Assembly (NCBI GenBank): GCA_036172665.1
Contig: CM069870.1
Coordinates: 62,000,212 to 62,064,211 of the forward strand
Source of the DNA: Prosopocoilus inquinatus
Taxonomy: Eukaryota > Arthropoda > Insecta > Coleoptera > Lucanidae
Length of the DNA: 64,000 nucleotides
Reading direction: 5' to 3'
The translations under genes were made by a program, and so were the position numbers. Under the pieces are notes generated by a model that had not been told where the DNA came from, did not search any database, and worked only from the letters and a program-made list of their open reading frames with translations. Shown here in pieces: positions 33,888-46,017 of this stretch (position 1 is its first letter; each line of letters opens with the position of its first letter).

Positions 33888-34100
33888 ATAGTAATAAAAA
33901 CTTGCGTGTTGCAAATCTTGCAGTGGACCTCCTGAGCACCCTCTGTAGTTCCGGTCCTATTTGGGGCCTCTTCAGCAAGAGAGTAGCTCGAGTACTCCAA
34001 CTGAAGAGGTCCCAAATAGTGCCTAAGGCTGTACCGAGGATATTCGGGAGATCCACTGCAATCAAAACTGACTTGCAACTAAGTTTTTGTTTTAAAATTC
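33888..34100. mobile_element. Degenerate inverted pair of hammerhead motifs
   Basis: The left arm (about 33908-33985) is the inverse of the right arm (about 33990-34075). The minus-strand left motif keeps CTGAAGA, a GGCCC/GGACC stem II with one mismatch, and GGAAC for GAAAC. The plus-strand right motif keeps CTGAAGA near 34001-34007 but has lost the GAAAC box. Outer sequence (gcaaat, gcagtgg; ccactgcaatcaaaac) matches element 2. Both ribozymes are predicted inactive. Confidence 0.65.
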
Positions 34101-35279
34101 ACTACAATGGCCTGGCTTGACAATTTCGTTCGGAATGGCATTTTGGGTAACAAACTGGTTGTTGTTTAGGTAAAATTGGTAGCAAGATGATGTGCCTAAA
34201 CTGACAAAGAGTAAATAGTAGAGACTCTCTAGTTAGATTTGGGTAGAATCAGTCATCTTTCAGCAAAAAAAGGCCCCTCAATACCTAACATTGTTTACTT
34301 TTCCAAAGTTTTTGACAATTTTCAAGTTAATGTATGTACGGTATTAGTCGGACGGAGGGAAGAAGTCTTCTGTTAATTAATAAATAAAGTGGCTGTAGAT
34401 TTAAAAATCTTTCACCAAAATATACAAGTAACTTCTTCTTTTACACATTCTAAGGGTCTATTTTTCTATATTCCATATTCAATTCCAATTCTAGTGAACT
34501 CATGAACCTGTAAGGGTTCAAATATTCAATATGTAGAAATGCAAAATTTTTATAAAAAAAATATGTTTGCAATTAAATAATATTGTATTAGTGAATCATC
34601 ACGTGCACAAGTTCAGAACCAAAAGCGGAAGCATTATTTCTTCCAATTTTAGAGGCGGCATGCTGCGAGCAACCGATACATTAAGGTCGATCTTACGGTA
34701 GCTCCAATATTGTCCATAATTTATGCACTCAATTAAGGATATTTTTGCACGAAAATGCAACATCCAATACTCCATACTTGCGCAGCATTTGGGAAGGAAA
34801 AAGTGTGCTTAAGTACAAGAAACGGGTCTTCGTAGTTCTTTGAGTCGAAGCTTCTTCACCTAATGACGCCCCTTGTTCCTCGTTGAAAGATTGTTTATTT
34901 TTTTTATTGTAAATTTTTTTCAGTCAGTTTCCTCAGTTTGTAATTCTTTTCATAAAAAAAGATACAATTCTTCAAGGTGTGTTCATTGTTGTAATCAATT
35001 TATTCGTGACCGATTTTTTTATTTATTTAATTTTATTAATTATTAATTTAATTTAAATTCTGTGTTTCAAGAAAGTCAGCGTTGGCAAGTTGAAACAAAA
35101 AAACTATTTTTTGCGTATAAAGAAAAGCTATTTACTTACACAGGCTTTTTATATTTCGTAATGAATATTGAATTTTATGGAACCAAGACCTTAAATTCTT
35201 TACACATTTTTGATTAAGGAGAAACATGTGAATCTGATGAGTTGGTCAAATTATTTGTAAATGCCACGACTGACTAATA
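34101..35279. other. Intergenic DNA, nothing recognised
   Basis: AT-rich sequence without a recognisable gene. Confidence 0.5.
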
Positions 35280-35638
35280 TACCGGGTGTTTGGAAATTGC
35301 TAGTACAAAAAAGAGATCGGTAGTTGGTGATGGTGAGTTGAAGTCATCGGCAAAAATAAAAAATTCTAATAAAACTCCCTTAGTTTTCTAGATAAGAATT
35401 ACTAAAAATTTGGTCAAAAATGTTGTTACGCCACTGAGTTAAGGTAACAAGCTGTTACAACGGTCACAACTTGGCACATTGTTATTACCGAAATGAATGC
35501 CACTTACACAACAAACAGTGAGTTGACGGAAATGATATTATTTTATGGAAAAAAGATAAAAAATAAAAATAATAAAAAAAAAATTAAAAGCATGTTTTTT
35601 TGGATCTCTTAGGACTTCAATTCTCAAACATCCTGTAT
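35280..35638. mobile_element. MITE with ACCGGGTGTTTGGAAATTG end
   Basis: Imperfect inverted ends: left taccgggtgtttggaaattg, right caattctcaaacatcctgta. It is about 360 bp long with no coding capacity. Confidence 0.5.
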
Positions 35639-36180
35639 TGTTAACAAGTAGCTAGCTCAAGCTAAACAAAAAAATATAAATTTGAGAATAAAGCTGAACA
35701 ATGTGTATTTCAAATAGAAAGTATCTATAAAATGTCCTCACTAACTCTTTCTTTTTATTTACGCAACCTTCAGCATTGTCGTAGTTCTCGATAAACCAAA
35801 AGCACTTCAATATTGTACCTCTCTGTTTGCAATGAACTACTCGTTCCAAATTGGCTCCAAGTGGGCTTCAAATCTCATATCTCCGTCGTACCTGCTCGAA
35901 TGGTCCAAAATGTATGCCTATCTCTATAAAACCATTCCTCTTTCTATTTAACAATTTCAATGATAGGTATTTATTTATTTTTATAATATTTTGGGTTAAC
36001 GTTGCAAAATTTCATTCGGTCTTAATTAAAAAGAAAATTGTTCATATTAAAATTAATTCGTTTTATGTAATTGTATTGGAATTAAATTTCACCATTTGTT
36101 ATTATACTTTAGTAATTAAATTTTTCTAAATTGTTATTTTAAAAAAATTGGGCCAGTTTTATCTGAGATATACTCGTGTA
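35639..36180. other. Intergenic DNA, nothing recognised
   Basis: The 92-codon frame at 35851-36129 is AT-rich and hydrophobic without a known domain, and is probably chance. Confidence 0.45.
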
Positions 36181-36189
36181 AAATTTTAA

Positions 36190-36500
36190 TTCTATTTAAA
36201 GTCTAAGGAGAGAAAAAACAGGAAGAGAGAAAAGGGCGAAGCATTTTCGAAAATTTTGAAAATAGATTTCATTCGAACAACCGTGGGACACATATTGGAA
36301 AATCGATTTCTGGATTTCCATCTGGAAACCAGGACGCTACTAACAAAAATAATACGTACGGATTGTTCACACGAACTGGGGACAAAAGGGAATGAACTCC
36401 CGTCAGCATGTTTCTACAAACCTGTTGATCTCAGTTCTCTATTGAACGAATTTGTTGCTTTAACTTTAATCGAGAAACGTCTTTCATTGTAAACCTCGTT
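36190..36500. repeat. Interspersed repeat, copy 1
   Basis: Words such as aatcgatttctgg, ccaggacgctactaacaaa, cgtacggattg and ggggaca recur in the same order at 41190-41400. A weaker third relative is seen near 45225-45250. The type of element is unknown. Confidence 0.55.
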
Positions 36501-36754
36501 TAAACTGTGAACTTATGTTGGATTAAATCAATACTATAAAAAGACCGTTCAGAGTTCTGTATAATTTTATGTTATAAGGCGGCGAAAATTGTCTGGTTCT
36601 TACTACTAATTTTATTCAAGTGGATAGCGTGCTTTACATAAATTAAAGACACTTTTAAGTATTGAAACTACGCTGCCGCCGCTATGTTTTTTAAATTAAA
36701 GAAACGGCACTTTTTTAATTAATAAACTATTAAATAATCTATATATAAAATCTT

Positions 36755-37954
36755 CTCTGGGGCATATTCTTCGACAACAGTAGTGCATTCGATACAGTAG
36801 ACCATACGCTACTCTTGGATAAGGTAAATGCCTATGGTATTCGTGGTCAAGCTCTAAGTTGGTTTCGTTCGTACCTCTCCAACAGATTTCAAATTGTACA
36901 CATTAATAACTTCACCAAACCAGTTTTAATATCTGCGGGTGTTCCACAGGGGTCCATACTTGGCCCGCTAGTGTACATAATTTTCGTGAATGAATTACCT
37001 TCAGTACTTAGCTCTGGTCTTATCTGTCAGTTTGCCGACGATACGTCTGTGGTCATTGCCAATGAATCTAAATTGGAGTTGGTCAATAGTGCCACTGTGG
37101 TTTGTAATGAGACGGCTCGATACTGTTCTAAAAAATAATCTAATATTAAACAAAGACAAAACACAGTCAATCTATTTTAAGACATCTAAACAGTCTGAAT
37201 GTAGCTTACGGATTCGTACCGATGGTGAATCTATTAAACAGGTAAATTCTGTTAAATTTTTGGGCCTCCATATAGATGAATATTTAAACTGGAATTCTCA
37301 CATCACCGATTTATCAAAACGTTTATGTTCTTTTAATTATCTGATCTATAATATCAAGCCAATTTTAGACTTAGAACATTTAAAATTATTTTATTTTGCG
37401 AATGTTGAGTCAAGACTACGATATGGTATTTTATTTTGGGGCACTTCGATTCATGTAAATCGGGTTTTCATTATTCAAAAAAGAATCGTTCGTAATATGG
37501 TTGGTGCTGATATTCTTTCCCATTGTAAGCCGATATTTCTCAAATTTGCTGTACCTACTGTATTTGATCTATTTATTCTTGAATGTTCTTTATATGTGAA
37601 AAAAAATCCGAAACTATTCATATTCTATTTATCATATCCTATTCATTCTCTGTCTCTGTTTGAAAAAGGTCTACATTACAACTCTATAAGGATATACAAT
37701 CATTTGCCACGTCATTTGAAGACTATAACAAATATATTGTCTTTCAAAAGAGAATTAAAGAAATGGTTGAGGGACAAATGCTTTTATTCTCTTAATGAAT
37801 TTTATAATTTTCTTTATATTATTTACAATGTTATGTGATATATTTATGTGTTTAATCTTATATTTTTGTTTACAATTTAATTTACTATTTTGACGTGTTC
37901 TGCATCACAGCTGTGATGTAAATGAACAAATAAACACAATACAATACAATACAA
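36755..37954 (+). mobile_element. 5'-truncated jockey/CR1-like LINE with (ACAAT)n tail
   Basis: The copy begins inside the reverse transcriptase palm (GIFFDNSSAFDTVDH at about 36761) and ends with a polyadenylation-like AATAAA and an acaat repeat at 37935-37954. The 5' truncation and microsatellite tail are typical of target-primed insertion. Confidence 0.92.
36761..37838 (+). pseudogene. LINE reverse transcriptase, one frameshift
   Basis: The first frame (36761-37138) contains the palm motifs AFDTVDH, AGVPQGSILGP and the catalytic FADDT. The reading then continues in another frame from about 37130 (LILNKDKTQ, VKFLGLHIDEYLNWNSHI, FYFANVESRLRYGILFWG) to the stop at 37838. The shift sits in a run of six A at about 37130-37136, so a single 1-bp slip separates two otherwise open halves. 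Catalytic aspartates are intact, but the N-terminal fingers and endonuclease are absent. Confidence 0.92.
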
Positions 37955-38855
37955 ATTCCTTTATGTGCTACCAAGAACTCGTTGAGGACATCTACATAAA
38001 TAAATAATAAATATAATAGCATACTATTTGAACAAAAAAATTAATAAATATAAAAATTTAAAGAAATTTGAAGAAAACCACGTCCTAAGTTTTAATCTTT
38101 CTAGTGGATCGGTTGAAGTCACACATTTTTTTTTTCTTTGATGATCCCTTCTTCACTAGTGCGCTTGCATGCACGTATGTTCTTGATCTCTCGGTCTTAA
38201 AGCATGATTCAGTCGATTACTTCTCTGAAATCTAAGTTTTTGATGCGAGAGAATTATTTAATATCTCGACATTTCAAATACAAATAGCATTAAATATGTA
38301 TAAACAAATTTTAAAAATTGAGAAAGAAGAAATTTCCATGAGCCCTCGTTTATTTTTTTTATCGTGATTTGATCGCGAAAAGGAAAAAAGAAAATAAATT
38401 AGTAACTGAAATAAAGCTGCGCAAATCCGAAGTATTGGAGATCAAAGGCAGCTGAAAACCTGTAACACGGACGTCTTTTGTTGCGACGTTCGCAATCTTG
38501 CACTAATTAACTTAGCAATAATGAGGACGAAAAAGACGACGGAATTTTTTGCGTCTCTAAAATCGTCGGAGAGCTTTCGCACGAATTCCTTCGAGCGTAG
38601 AATTGTTTGCCCCTGAGTGGATAATTGGGTTGTCCTGTTATTTTTGGATATGCGACATCGTATAATAAATCAATTACTTTTTAAGTCTTACGTAGGTATT
38701 TATTCGATGTCTTTTATGTCATAATAAAAAATATTTCAGATTCTGATATTAGGTTAGTTCTTCCTCTCCTTAATAATCGGATTTGTTCAATTCCCAAATT
38801 GTATAAAAATCTTGCCACAGCGGGTAAATGGACTTGTTCGATTCCCAAAATATAT
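37955..38855. other. Intergenic DNA with a short tandem phrase
   Basis: Nothing coding was seen. The phrase ttgttcaattcccaaa (about 38786) and its continuation tataaaaatctt recur as ttgttcgattcccaaa at 38834, with the continuation after 39408; the solo LTR landed inside the second copy. Confidence 0.5.
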
Positions 38856-39408
38856 TGTCACGCGTCGGTCGTCTCCAGCAGGTTACGAGCTGTCGGCGTC
38901 CACGCGCGGGGGTTGCATAGGTCGGGGGTGAAAAGGGAGTAACAGGGAAACTGCAAGCTAACTCATTAAAACAACAAGGATTACCTTTATTGTTTAAAGG
39001 TCAGAAATACAGATAACTGTATCCCACGACGACGATCAGACTAACTGATATCTTTTACAAATTACGCACATCTTTTATATTGCCAATGTACGTGACGTCA
39101 TGACCAAATTCCGCAAAACTTTAATTGAACCCGTACTTTGCTCGGTTGCTGAAAAGGTGATATCAGGATTTTCACGTTGTTTCCAATCGTCATTTATAAA
39201 AATCGTGAATTAACTGATTGTGTTTAAACACATACAATGCCCGAGTTATTTGCGTATTTGCAACTTTGCGGATTCATGTTACAAGTTCATCGTTTATCGA
39301 GTCGTTGCACCAGCAAACCGCTTATCAGCAAATAACTCGTATTGCATTGGAAAAAAATACATTTTAAATTAATTAAATACGATTTTCAAATTGTCCGTAA
39401 TCGTGACA
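38856..39408. mobile_element. Solo LTR, 553 bp, with 4-bp TSD
   Basis: Ends are TGTCACG and CGTGACA, a 7-bp inverted pair with the canonical TG..CA. The 4-bp atat flanks both sides (38852-38855 and 39409-39412). There is no internal region. Removing it restores a short tandem repeat in the flank, which independently confirms the breakpoints. The TSD length fits a gypsy-type element. Confidence 0.82.
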
Positions 39409-41180
39409 ATATAAAAACCTTTCCAGAGAATATGTTGCATTTGTCTGTAAAGTGTAGTTTGTCTGTAAAATGAGGTTAAGGAATGAAAATAAATTTCTCT
39501 CTCACTTTCATCATTTGACCCTCGACCTCATTTCATATCTCCTAAATTAAGCAGAAATTATCATGGATTCTTTTGGGATGGGATGGATTAGGATTGGTTT
39601 CTTATTCTTTAGTGATTTATTATTAAAATATAAAGCCCTATAATGCTGTAATGTTGACTCCTTTAACTAACCGCTTGGGTGACTTCACATTTTTGTCCGA
39701 GGAAATGAATTACGTTAATAAATGTATTATTTATTCTGGCTATGCCCGCCCGTAGAAATGAATTATGTTGATAAATGTGTTATTTGTTCTGACTATATCC
39801 CTAATTCAAAATATGTATACCGTGACGAGATCCCACGTTTTGAAAAAAAAAAATTGTTTGAGGTACGCTGAAGTTACAATAACTCAGGCTCCCTACGCAA
39901 AAGGTTCGCCCTTAGCGCCGAAGTTAGTATGAAGGGGATGGAGGCGTAACCACAGACCGTGGAAAATGTTTTGTAAACTCCAACTTGGATATCTACACCG
40001 CCAGCAACAGTTGGGAATCCAGAGACGGAAGCTGCAAGCTCGTTTTGTCGCAAGATTCCAATCTCGTAGCGAACATAAAATCAACGTTTATCCGCGTGAA
40101 AATGGCACATTTGCAACAAAGTTGTACCTTAATTGCGACAATTCATGCCTTAACAAATTAGAAAATGCACGTGAACTTATTTTTCTATAAACAGAATTTT
40201 AACAATGTAATATTAAGTCAAAATTTTACTTCATTAATTAAGTCAGCTCCTAGCAGCGTCCTTTCTTGTGTTTTGTATTGTTGTAGCCAAAATTGTTTGA
40301 AAGAAATGAGTTACCACATAACTAAAAATATCTAATAAATTCCTCTTTTCAGGGGACACTGATGTAAGAATCCAGATTCTTAGGATAATTATCTTTATAA
40401 TTCAGTACGCTTATTTACTTCGGATACATTATTAAGTTAGAATTCGTATCATGACTCATGAAGAATACAAAACAGGTGCAGCGTTATGCAACGAAAGCAT
40501 TCGTCAAGCTTGCGATGTATGTACCGAGAAATTAGATCAAGGGCATTAGTATCGCTGGAATATCGGCGATAAAAGAAATAATTATGTAAGGATTGATGAA
40601 TCATGGAGAAGAGCCTTGATCGAATCTTGGTGCTAGCAAAAATGGAATTAGCCGGCAAGATTTTTCTCATTACCAAAGCTGATGTAGACCAAAAGGAGGT
40701 CATCTGATCCCAATAAATAGGTAGCTTTTCAAATCAGAGGGGAGTTCGACAAGACAGTTGCCCGAGAGGGTTGGTCACGACACTTGCCCACAAACTCCTG
40801 TCATCTACAAAAGTGCTTCTTCGATTCCGAAAGTAATTTAGGTTGTGCGTCACGAGTCATAAAGTTTTCAAAATTCTAAATTATTTTTTTTTAATCAGTC
40901 AATTTTCCAAATTTATTTGAATTTAAAAGTGTACCTAAGAAGCATCCACCATCGGCGAGGGTGAAAAATTCTTAAATATAAATTGATTTTTGTTAATCTT
41001 TCCTGCTCTCTTTCATACTGTAGTTTTAATTTTATGTCAATTGGAAAATTTTCCTCATTAATTTATTTAAATTCACATATTATTTAGTTTGTAATTTTTC
41101 GTTATTGTACTAAAGTTTCTTTTTTGTTTGAATATATTTTGTAATTTAAAGTTCTGGATTTTTTATTTAAACGATAATAA
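39409..41180. other. Intergenic DNA with a 55-bp tandem duplication
   Basis: gaaatgaattacgttaataa and gaaatgaattatgttgataa begin two copies of a roughly 55-bp unit (about 39701-39755 and 39756-39808). No gene was recognised; the frames at 39893-40190 and 40449-40703 lack domains. Confidence 0.5.
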
Positions 41181-41189
41181 GAAAGGACT

Positions 41190-41400
41190 TGTAAGAAAAC
41201 ATAGAAAGAGATATGGAGTGAACAGTTTTCGACAATTCCAAAAACAAATATTAGTAGACACTATTCGAGCTATTCGGGGAAAACGATTTGGAAATCGATT
41301 TCTGGCTTTCCGTGCTAAAACCAAGGCGCTACTAACAAAGCAATTGAAATTCAATATCGTACGGATTGCTAAAAGAATTGGGGACACAAAGGGATGAAAA
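41190..41400. repeat. Interspersed repeat, copy 2
   Basis: This copy is similar to 36190-36500 (aaatcgatttctggc, aggcgctactaacaaa, cgtacggattg, ggggacacaaaggg). The 89-codon frame through it is not credible as a gene. Confidence 0.55.
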
Positions 41401-41483
41401 GCGAGTTTCCAACCTCCGTTCGGACGTGCGTTCTACACTTATTTACGTTTTGATAAAGTTGGCCAAGGGAACGTAAACTGTGC

Positions 41484-41595
41484 TACGACGCTGAACATAA
41501 ATGATACTCCTGCATACGAACCACACCCTTAAGAATATTCAACGTAAGGGCTACGAAACTGTCAAACGGCATCATTTATGGTGAGCGTCGTTGTA
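41484..41595. mobile_element. Small palindromic MITE, copy 1
   Basis: Ends tacgacgctgaacataaatg and, reversed, tacaacgacgctcaccataa. A second copy lies at 56546-56660; the shared core includes gaaccacacccttaagaa and gctacgaaactgt. Confidence 0.75.
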
Positions 41596-42562
41596 AGTAC
41601 ATGCCAAGCGCACTGCCACAATGCATCGCTGCGTTGATCGATTAGAACAGCGATGCTTACCAGCAGGGAAGTGAACCCCCACCACCCTAGAAGTTACAAC
41701 TGCGACCGTTGTATGTATTAAGTATTTATTTACCGTGCGCTTCTCTGTGAGTGAATTCTCGTTTCACCGGAACAAATAACAGCGAGGGTAGAGCTTTAGA
41801 AGCGCCCGAGAGCATCGCCGAATTACAAAAAGGTTCTGAAATGACGCCTTCTGATCATTAACGTACAAAACGACATAAACTGATAACTTGCTTCAAGAAA
41901 TCCTGTACTTAATTGAAAATTATCAAACTTGCAATTCATAACTTCAACTCTATATGAAATGCATTGTTACCTAGCAATTTACATATCTTTGTTTTTGTTT
42001 TTTTTTTTGTAATCTAATGTTTCATCACTTACGGATCCAGTGTCTAAATTTTTTTTCGAACCTGAGTGTCTATAGGATGTCTCGAAACACATTTCTTGTT
42101 TAACCAATTTTGCTTCTTTTCTTGACTACTATTTGTGGTTTCAATTAAAGACATAAGTTTAGAGACACGCTGTATATACCTGTATGCAGTAATGAAATAA
42201 TCTTAAATAAAATCTATTTATACAGGCTGTGTCAGTGACGATGCACTAAACTCGGAATGTCGGCAAATAGCGAGAGAAGAATTAAAATTTCCTATTAATT
42301 TTTTTGTAACGAATGAGTTTTGAGAAAACCTCAGGGAAAGGAGAATCGTATATTTTAAAACGTACAGTAGATGAGAACGAATGGAACCCTTACCCTGCCT
42401 TAACCTTTGTCAAAAGAATGGGTTTAATGTTTTTTTTTTTTTTTTTTTTTTGCCTCATAAAATATCACCTGAGATGATACAGTAGGCATTTATTGCCTTC
42501 TCACTCACTTATTTTAATTGCATATCGCGCAGATTGCCTAAAACTCGAAGTCTCTGAAGCAG
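41596..42562. other. Intergenic DNA with a possible 105-bp MITE
   Basis: About 42072-42175 has weak inverted ends (ctataggatgtctcgaaac and gtttagagacacgctgtata). A T22-like homopolymer lies at 42430-42451. Nothing else was seen. Confidence 0.4.
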
Positions 42563-43151
42563 TGTTACCAATTATCATAATGTTACATTTCTAGGCTTTA
42601 AATTAATTTATTTAATTGAATAAAATACTCGTTAAAAACTTAACTGTAATTTAATAAAGCTTACAATCTAATTTATTTGTAACAATTTATTTACACACTA
42701 AATCCAACTTAGAGGATCGCTAATTAGAACTCGACTGACTCCTGAGTCAACTCCGGCCGATTTTATATTCTAAGCTGCTTTCTCGTTTGTTCCATCTTCG
42801 TAGATGCCAGAAAAGTCGAGTTTGTTCGGTATAGACAGCCTGGCGGCGCGACGGCGTGGCGTGTCGATGACGCACAATAACGAACCGACTTCTTGACGCC
42901 TTCCGTGAAACGTAGTGAGCTGTGTGGCGCGCCGCAATAAAAACAAATTTATCAACAAGCCAGTCCAAAATTATCCGATTTTATCTTCCGACTAAAGACC
43001 AATCTCTGTTTTCTTTAAGTGTTTTTACTTCAAATTAAAAGCAAGGATAAAAAAATAATTGTTAGATTTTAGTAAGAATAACAACTTACTCTTTAAAAAT
43101 ATGGCTGAGGCGAAGGAATCTCAAAATACCAACTTAACCAGGTCAGTAACA
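42563..43151 (-). mobile_element. Probable solo LTR, minus orientation
   Basis: Ends are TGTTAC and GTAACA (inverted 6-mers with TG..CA), 589 bp apart. On the minus strand there is a TATA box (42760-42767), an initiator-like TCAGTC about 25-30 bases downstream, and several AATAAA words nearer the 3' end, the U3-R-U5 order of an LTR. No target duplication could be seen, so confidence is moderate. The GC-rich frames at 42747-42968 fall in the U3-like part. Confidence 0.45.
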
Positions 43152-43349
43152 AGGAAATACTAGATGTTACCAATTTGTCTGAATTATTTTTTTAATGAAA
43201 CAAACAAAATTAGGAACGCAGCGAAGAGGAAAAACAAATAAAAAGAGTGTAAGTAGAATACATAGAATGAAGTAATCTCAAAAAATAAAAGAAAATCGCA
43301 TGAAATTTTCGAAATAAGAAACAGAAATCATGTACAGGAATTTTTATAC

Positions 43350-44063
43350 TTTGCACCCTATTCAGAGGGTTTATTTTAGGAGCTAGAAAAAATACAAAAG
43401 TTGTAGGGTTTTATGTCTATTATCTTTTAGCGTTGTCAGAAGAAACGAAAGCGCATCGCAAATTTGAGAAAGAAATACAATTTTTGTTTTTCTAAATGGA
43501 ACGCCCTGTATATTGTTTACTAAGATGAAAGATCATATTTTCCTGATTTCAAAAAAATATAATATGTTAACATTTGGAGGTATAGTTCCTGATATAATTA
43601 AGTTTAAAATATCAGCTTGACATTTAAAAAATCAAGACGGCCTGGAAAGGTGCTTACAAAAGTTCTAAATGGCTGTTTTAGTTAGCAAAAAACAATAGAA
43701 ATTCGAATACTGGAAACCCTGCACAATGGATTAATAATAAGAAACAAAATTCCAAGCCGCCTAAATATTTTAAACATTAATTCATTGATATTCTAACCTC
43801 AAATATCTCATAAATGGCTCTTCCAAATATCAACACATATATTTTTGATATCAGAAAAATATGATATTTTATCTTAGTAAACAATATACAGGAAATATAC
43901 ATTGAAAAAAACAAAAATTTTATATTTTTCTCCAATTTCCGATGCGCTTTTGTTTCTTATAATAATTCTAAAAGATAGCATGCGTTAAACCCTATAACTT
44001 TTTCATTTAAAATTTTTCTCTAACTCTTAAAATAAACCCTCAGTTCTGGTATTGCACTCGTTC
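43350..44063. mobile_element. Foldback-type palindromic element, about 710 bp
   Basis: The left arm (about 43350-43620) and right arm (about 43800-44063) are inverse repeats. Examples are tgcaccctattcagagggtt with its counterpart near 44035-44060, and the pair cctgtatattgtttactaag and cttagtaaacaatatacagg. The centre carries no gene. Confidence 0.7.
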
Positions 44064-44460
44064 TAGGGTTTGAAAAAAAAAACAACGCCAAACGAAATCA
44101 CCGCGCCACCTGGCAGACAAAAGTGTGTGTGTGGAAAAGGTGTAGAACCGAAGATTATATAAAGAGTTTACATTTGAACTGCTGAGTTAGTTTTTAGCTA
44201 GACTCAAAAAACAAACAAGAAAGCACGCGACTTACCACGTTCCGGTTGACTCTTTCTTGAATTCAAGGCTGAACTTATTTTTTTAATTAATAAATTCAGT
44301 AATTTTTACCCAAGTTTGATACTCGTGTAGGAAAGCAAACGTTTTTCCTGCGACGTGCACTTTTTTTTTTCTTCTAAACAGACTCGAAAAATATTTTTAT
44401 TATTTTTACAAAAATTGTGTTCCATAAAAATTTGATACTTAAACTGCGGGCGGTAAGCGA
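44064..44460. other. Intergenic DNA, nothing recognised
   Basis: A TATATAAAG word at about 44156 on the plus strand could be a promoter element, but no downstream coding sequence supports it. Confidence 0.4.
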
Positions 44461-45020
44461 ATCAATACCGTTTAAAATCTAATCACTACAAACGATAGAA
44501 AAATCCTTGCCTCTCTGCATTTACATTATTATAAAAGAATTTGTTGCAAATCGTGTTTGATTGCAGTGAAAACCTCGAGCAACCAAAAAAAAAGCGATCG
44601 TAGGATGTCGCTGTTTTATCTATTCACCTATATTATTATAAATCGTAAAATATTATCTTCTTATATTTAAAGTTTTTGACTGCAGCCCAGTTACAAAATT
44701 TATTCCTTAACTGATCAGTCGTGAACATACTTCACATTTTAACGTCTCTTCAATTGTCGTTATACATATTTTGGAAATAACTGAGTTATTCTCTTTTGTT
44801 ATTTTTTTACATTTTTTCTTATGTTCCACGAAACTTTGGATATGCGAAGATAATTACCAGCAGATCAATACCGCTTGAAATCTAATCATTGCAAATGATG
44901 CAAAAATCCTTGCCTCTCTTTATTTATATTATTATAAATTATTGTAAAATTCTATTTTCTTGTGTTGAACATTTCTGGAATTGTAATTATATTTTGTAAA
45001 ATAACTGAGTTATTATCTTT
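44455..45020 (+). repeat. Imperfect direct duplication, about 390 bp apart
   Basis: atcaataccgtttaaaatctaatcac...atccttgcctctc at 44461-44520 recurs at 44863-44925, and the following parts (tattattataaat, taaaat.tat.ttctt; ataactgagttattctcttttgttattttttta) also recur. The first copy is interrupted by the ribozyme-element remnant at 44534-44631. Confidence 0.65.
44534..44631 (+). mobile_element. Deleted derivative of ribozyme element 2, with 9-bp TSD
   Basis: attattata flanks it at 44525-44533 and 44632-44640; the uninterrupted duplicate near 44920-44940 confirms the empty site. The left end (aaagaatttgttgcaaatcg...gattgcagtgaaaacctcga) corresponds to 15822-15866 and the right end (aagcgatcgtaggatgtcgc) to 16464-16485. 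The ribozyme cores between them are deleted. Confidence 0.78.
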
Positions 45021-46017
45021 TGTTATTTTTTTAAATTTTTCTCTTTCAATACATTTGTTAAAATTACCTAACTCCTTTATTTTAAGTATTTTAATTTCTT
45101 CAATGGAGGGCAAAACCTTATGAGAAGAGAGAGAAGAATTTGACTATCTTTAGATCCTGTTCTGACGTTTCGAGAGAAACGCCTGTGGAAGAGCATTTTC
45201 GGCTATAAAATCAAACTAGCTATCGAGCAAGAAAATCGATTTCTAGCGGTGGCTCGGTTAAAAAGGGTAGGTTCAGTTAATTGTTAAATGGGACTGTTTC
45301 CCTTGTTTATCAGAGTGTAAAAAGTTTCGAGTGAGTATTTAGGGGTAACCGTCCGCAAATTATTAAATAAAATAAAAGAAAAATATTTAAAAATATATGT
45401 ATTTTGACCATTAAATTTTTTTTTACATGTAGTTTTTCAAAAATAAGAACGTTATTGAAAGAAGACGTACTATTTTTTTCTTCATTCTCAACTTGCCTTG
45501 GTGGAAAGAGAAACAGTTTCTTATAACTATCCTGTCAAGAAGCTAACCAGATCGATAGGCAGCGAAATTGCAGTATTTTTCATCTTTAATACAACCAGGT
45601 ATGTACCTACGTACTCAACTAAAGTGAGCGCAAGTTTTATAAAAGTTAATTTAAAATTCAGTCGTGAAATCCCAACGCAGACATCACTTCGTTAACCTTC
45701 ACATGAATTCATCTGCGGATTCAAAAAAGTCGATTTATCTTCAAGCAATTTATCAGAGTGCTGTCAGTTACACTCGTGCGCAGGGCATAAATAAATATGT
45801 ATATTCTATCATAGCAGCACTTTTGAGGAGACTTTTTTTGTTTACTTAAAGTGAATTGAGGGTAGATAAAACACAGGTTCGCGCATAATTTAGAGAAGAG
45901 ATGTACATAGATGTAGTTCTATCATAGAAGCAAATACGTTTCAGGGATGATTTTTTTCTCCTTGGGTCGATGATAATTTGGATGGGAAATAAAAACTGAA
46001 AGAGATACAAAAAATAA
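45021..46017. other. Intergenic DNA downstream of NPFR
   Basis: No gene was recognised. The short frames at 45498-45849 have no domain. Confidence 0.45.

Noticed and set aside
42747..42968. GC-rich 73-codon minus-strand frame
   Set aside because: Falls within the upstream part of a probable LTR and resembles no known protein.
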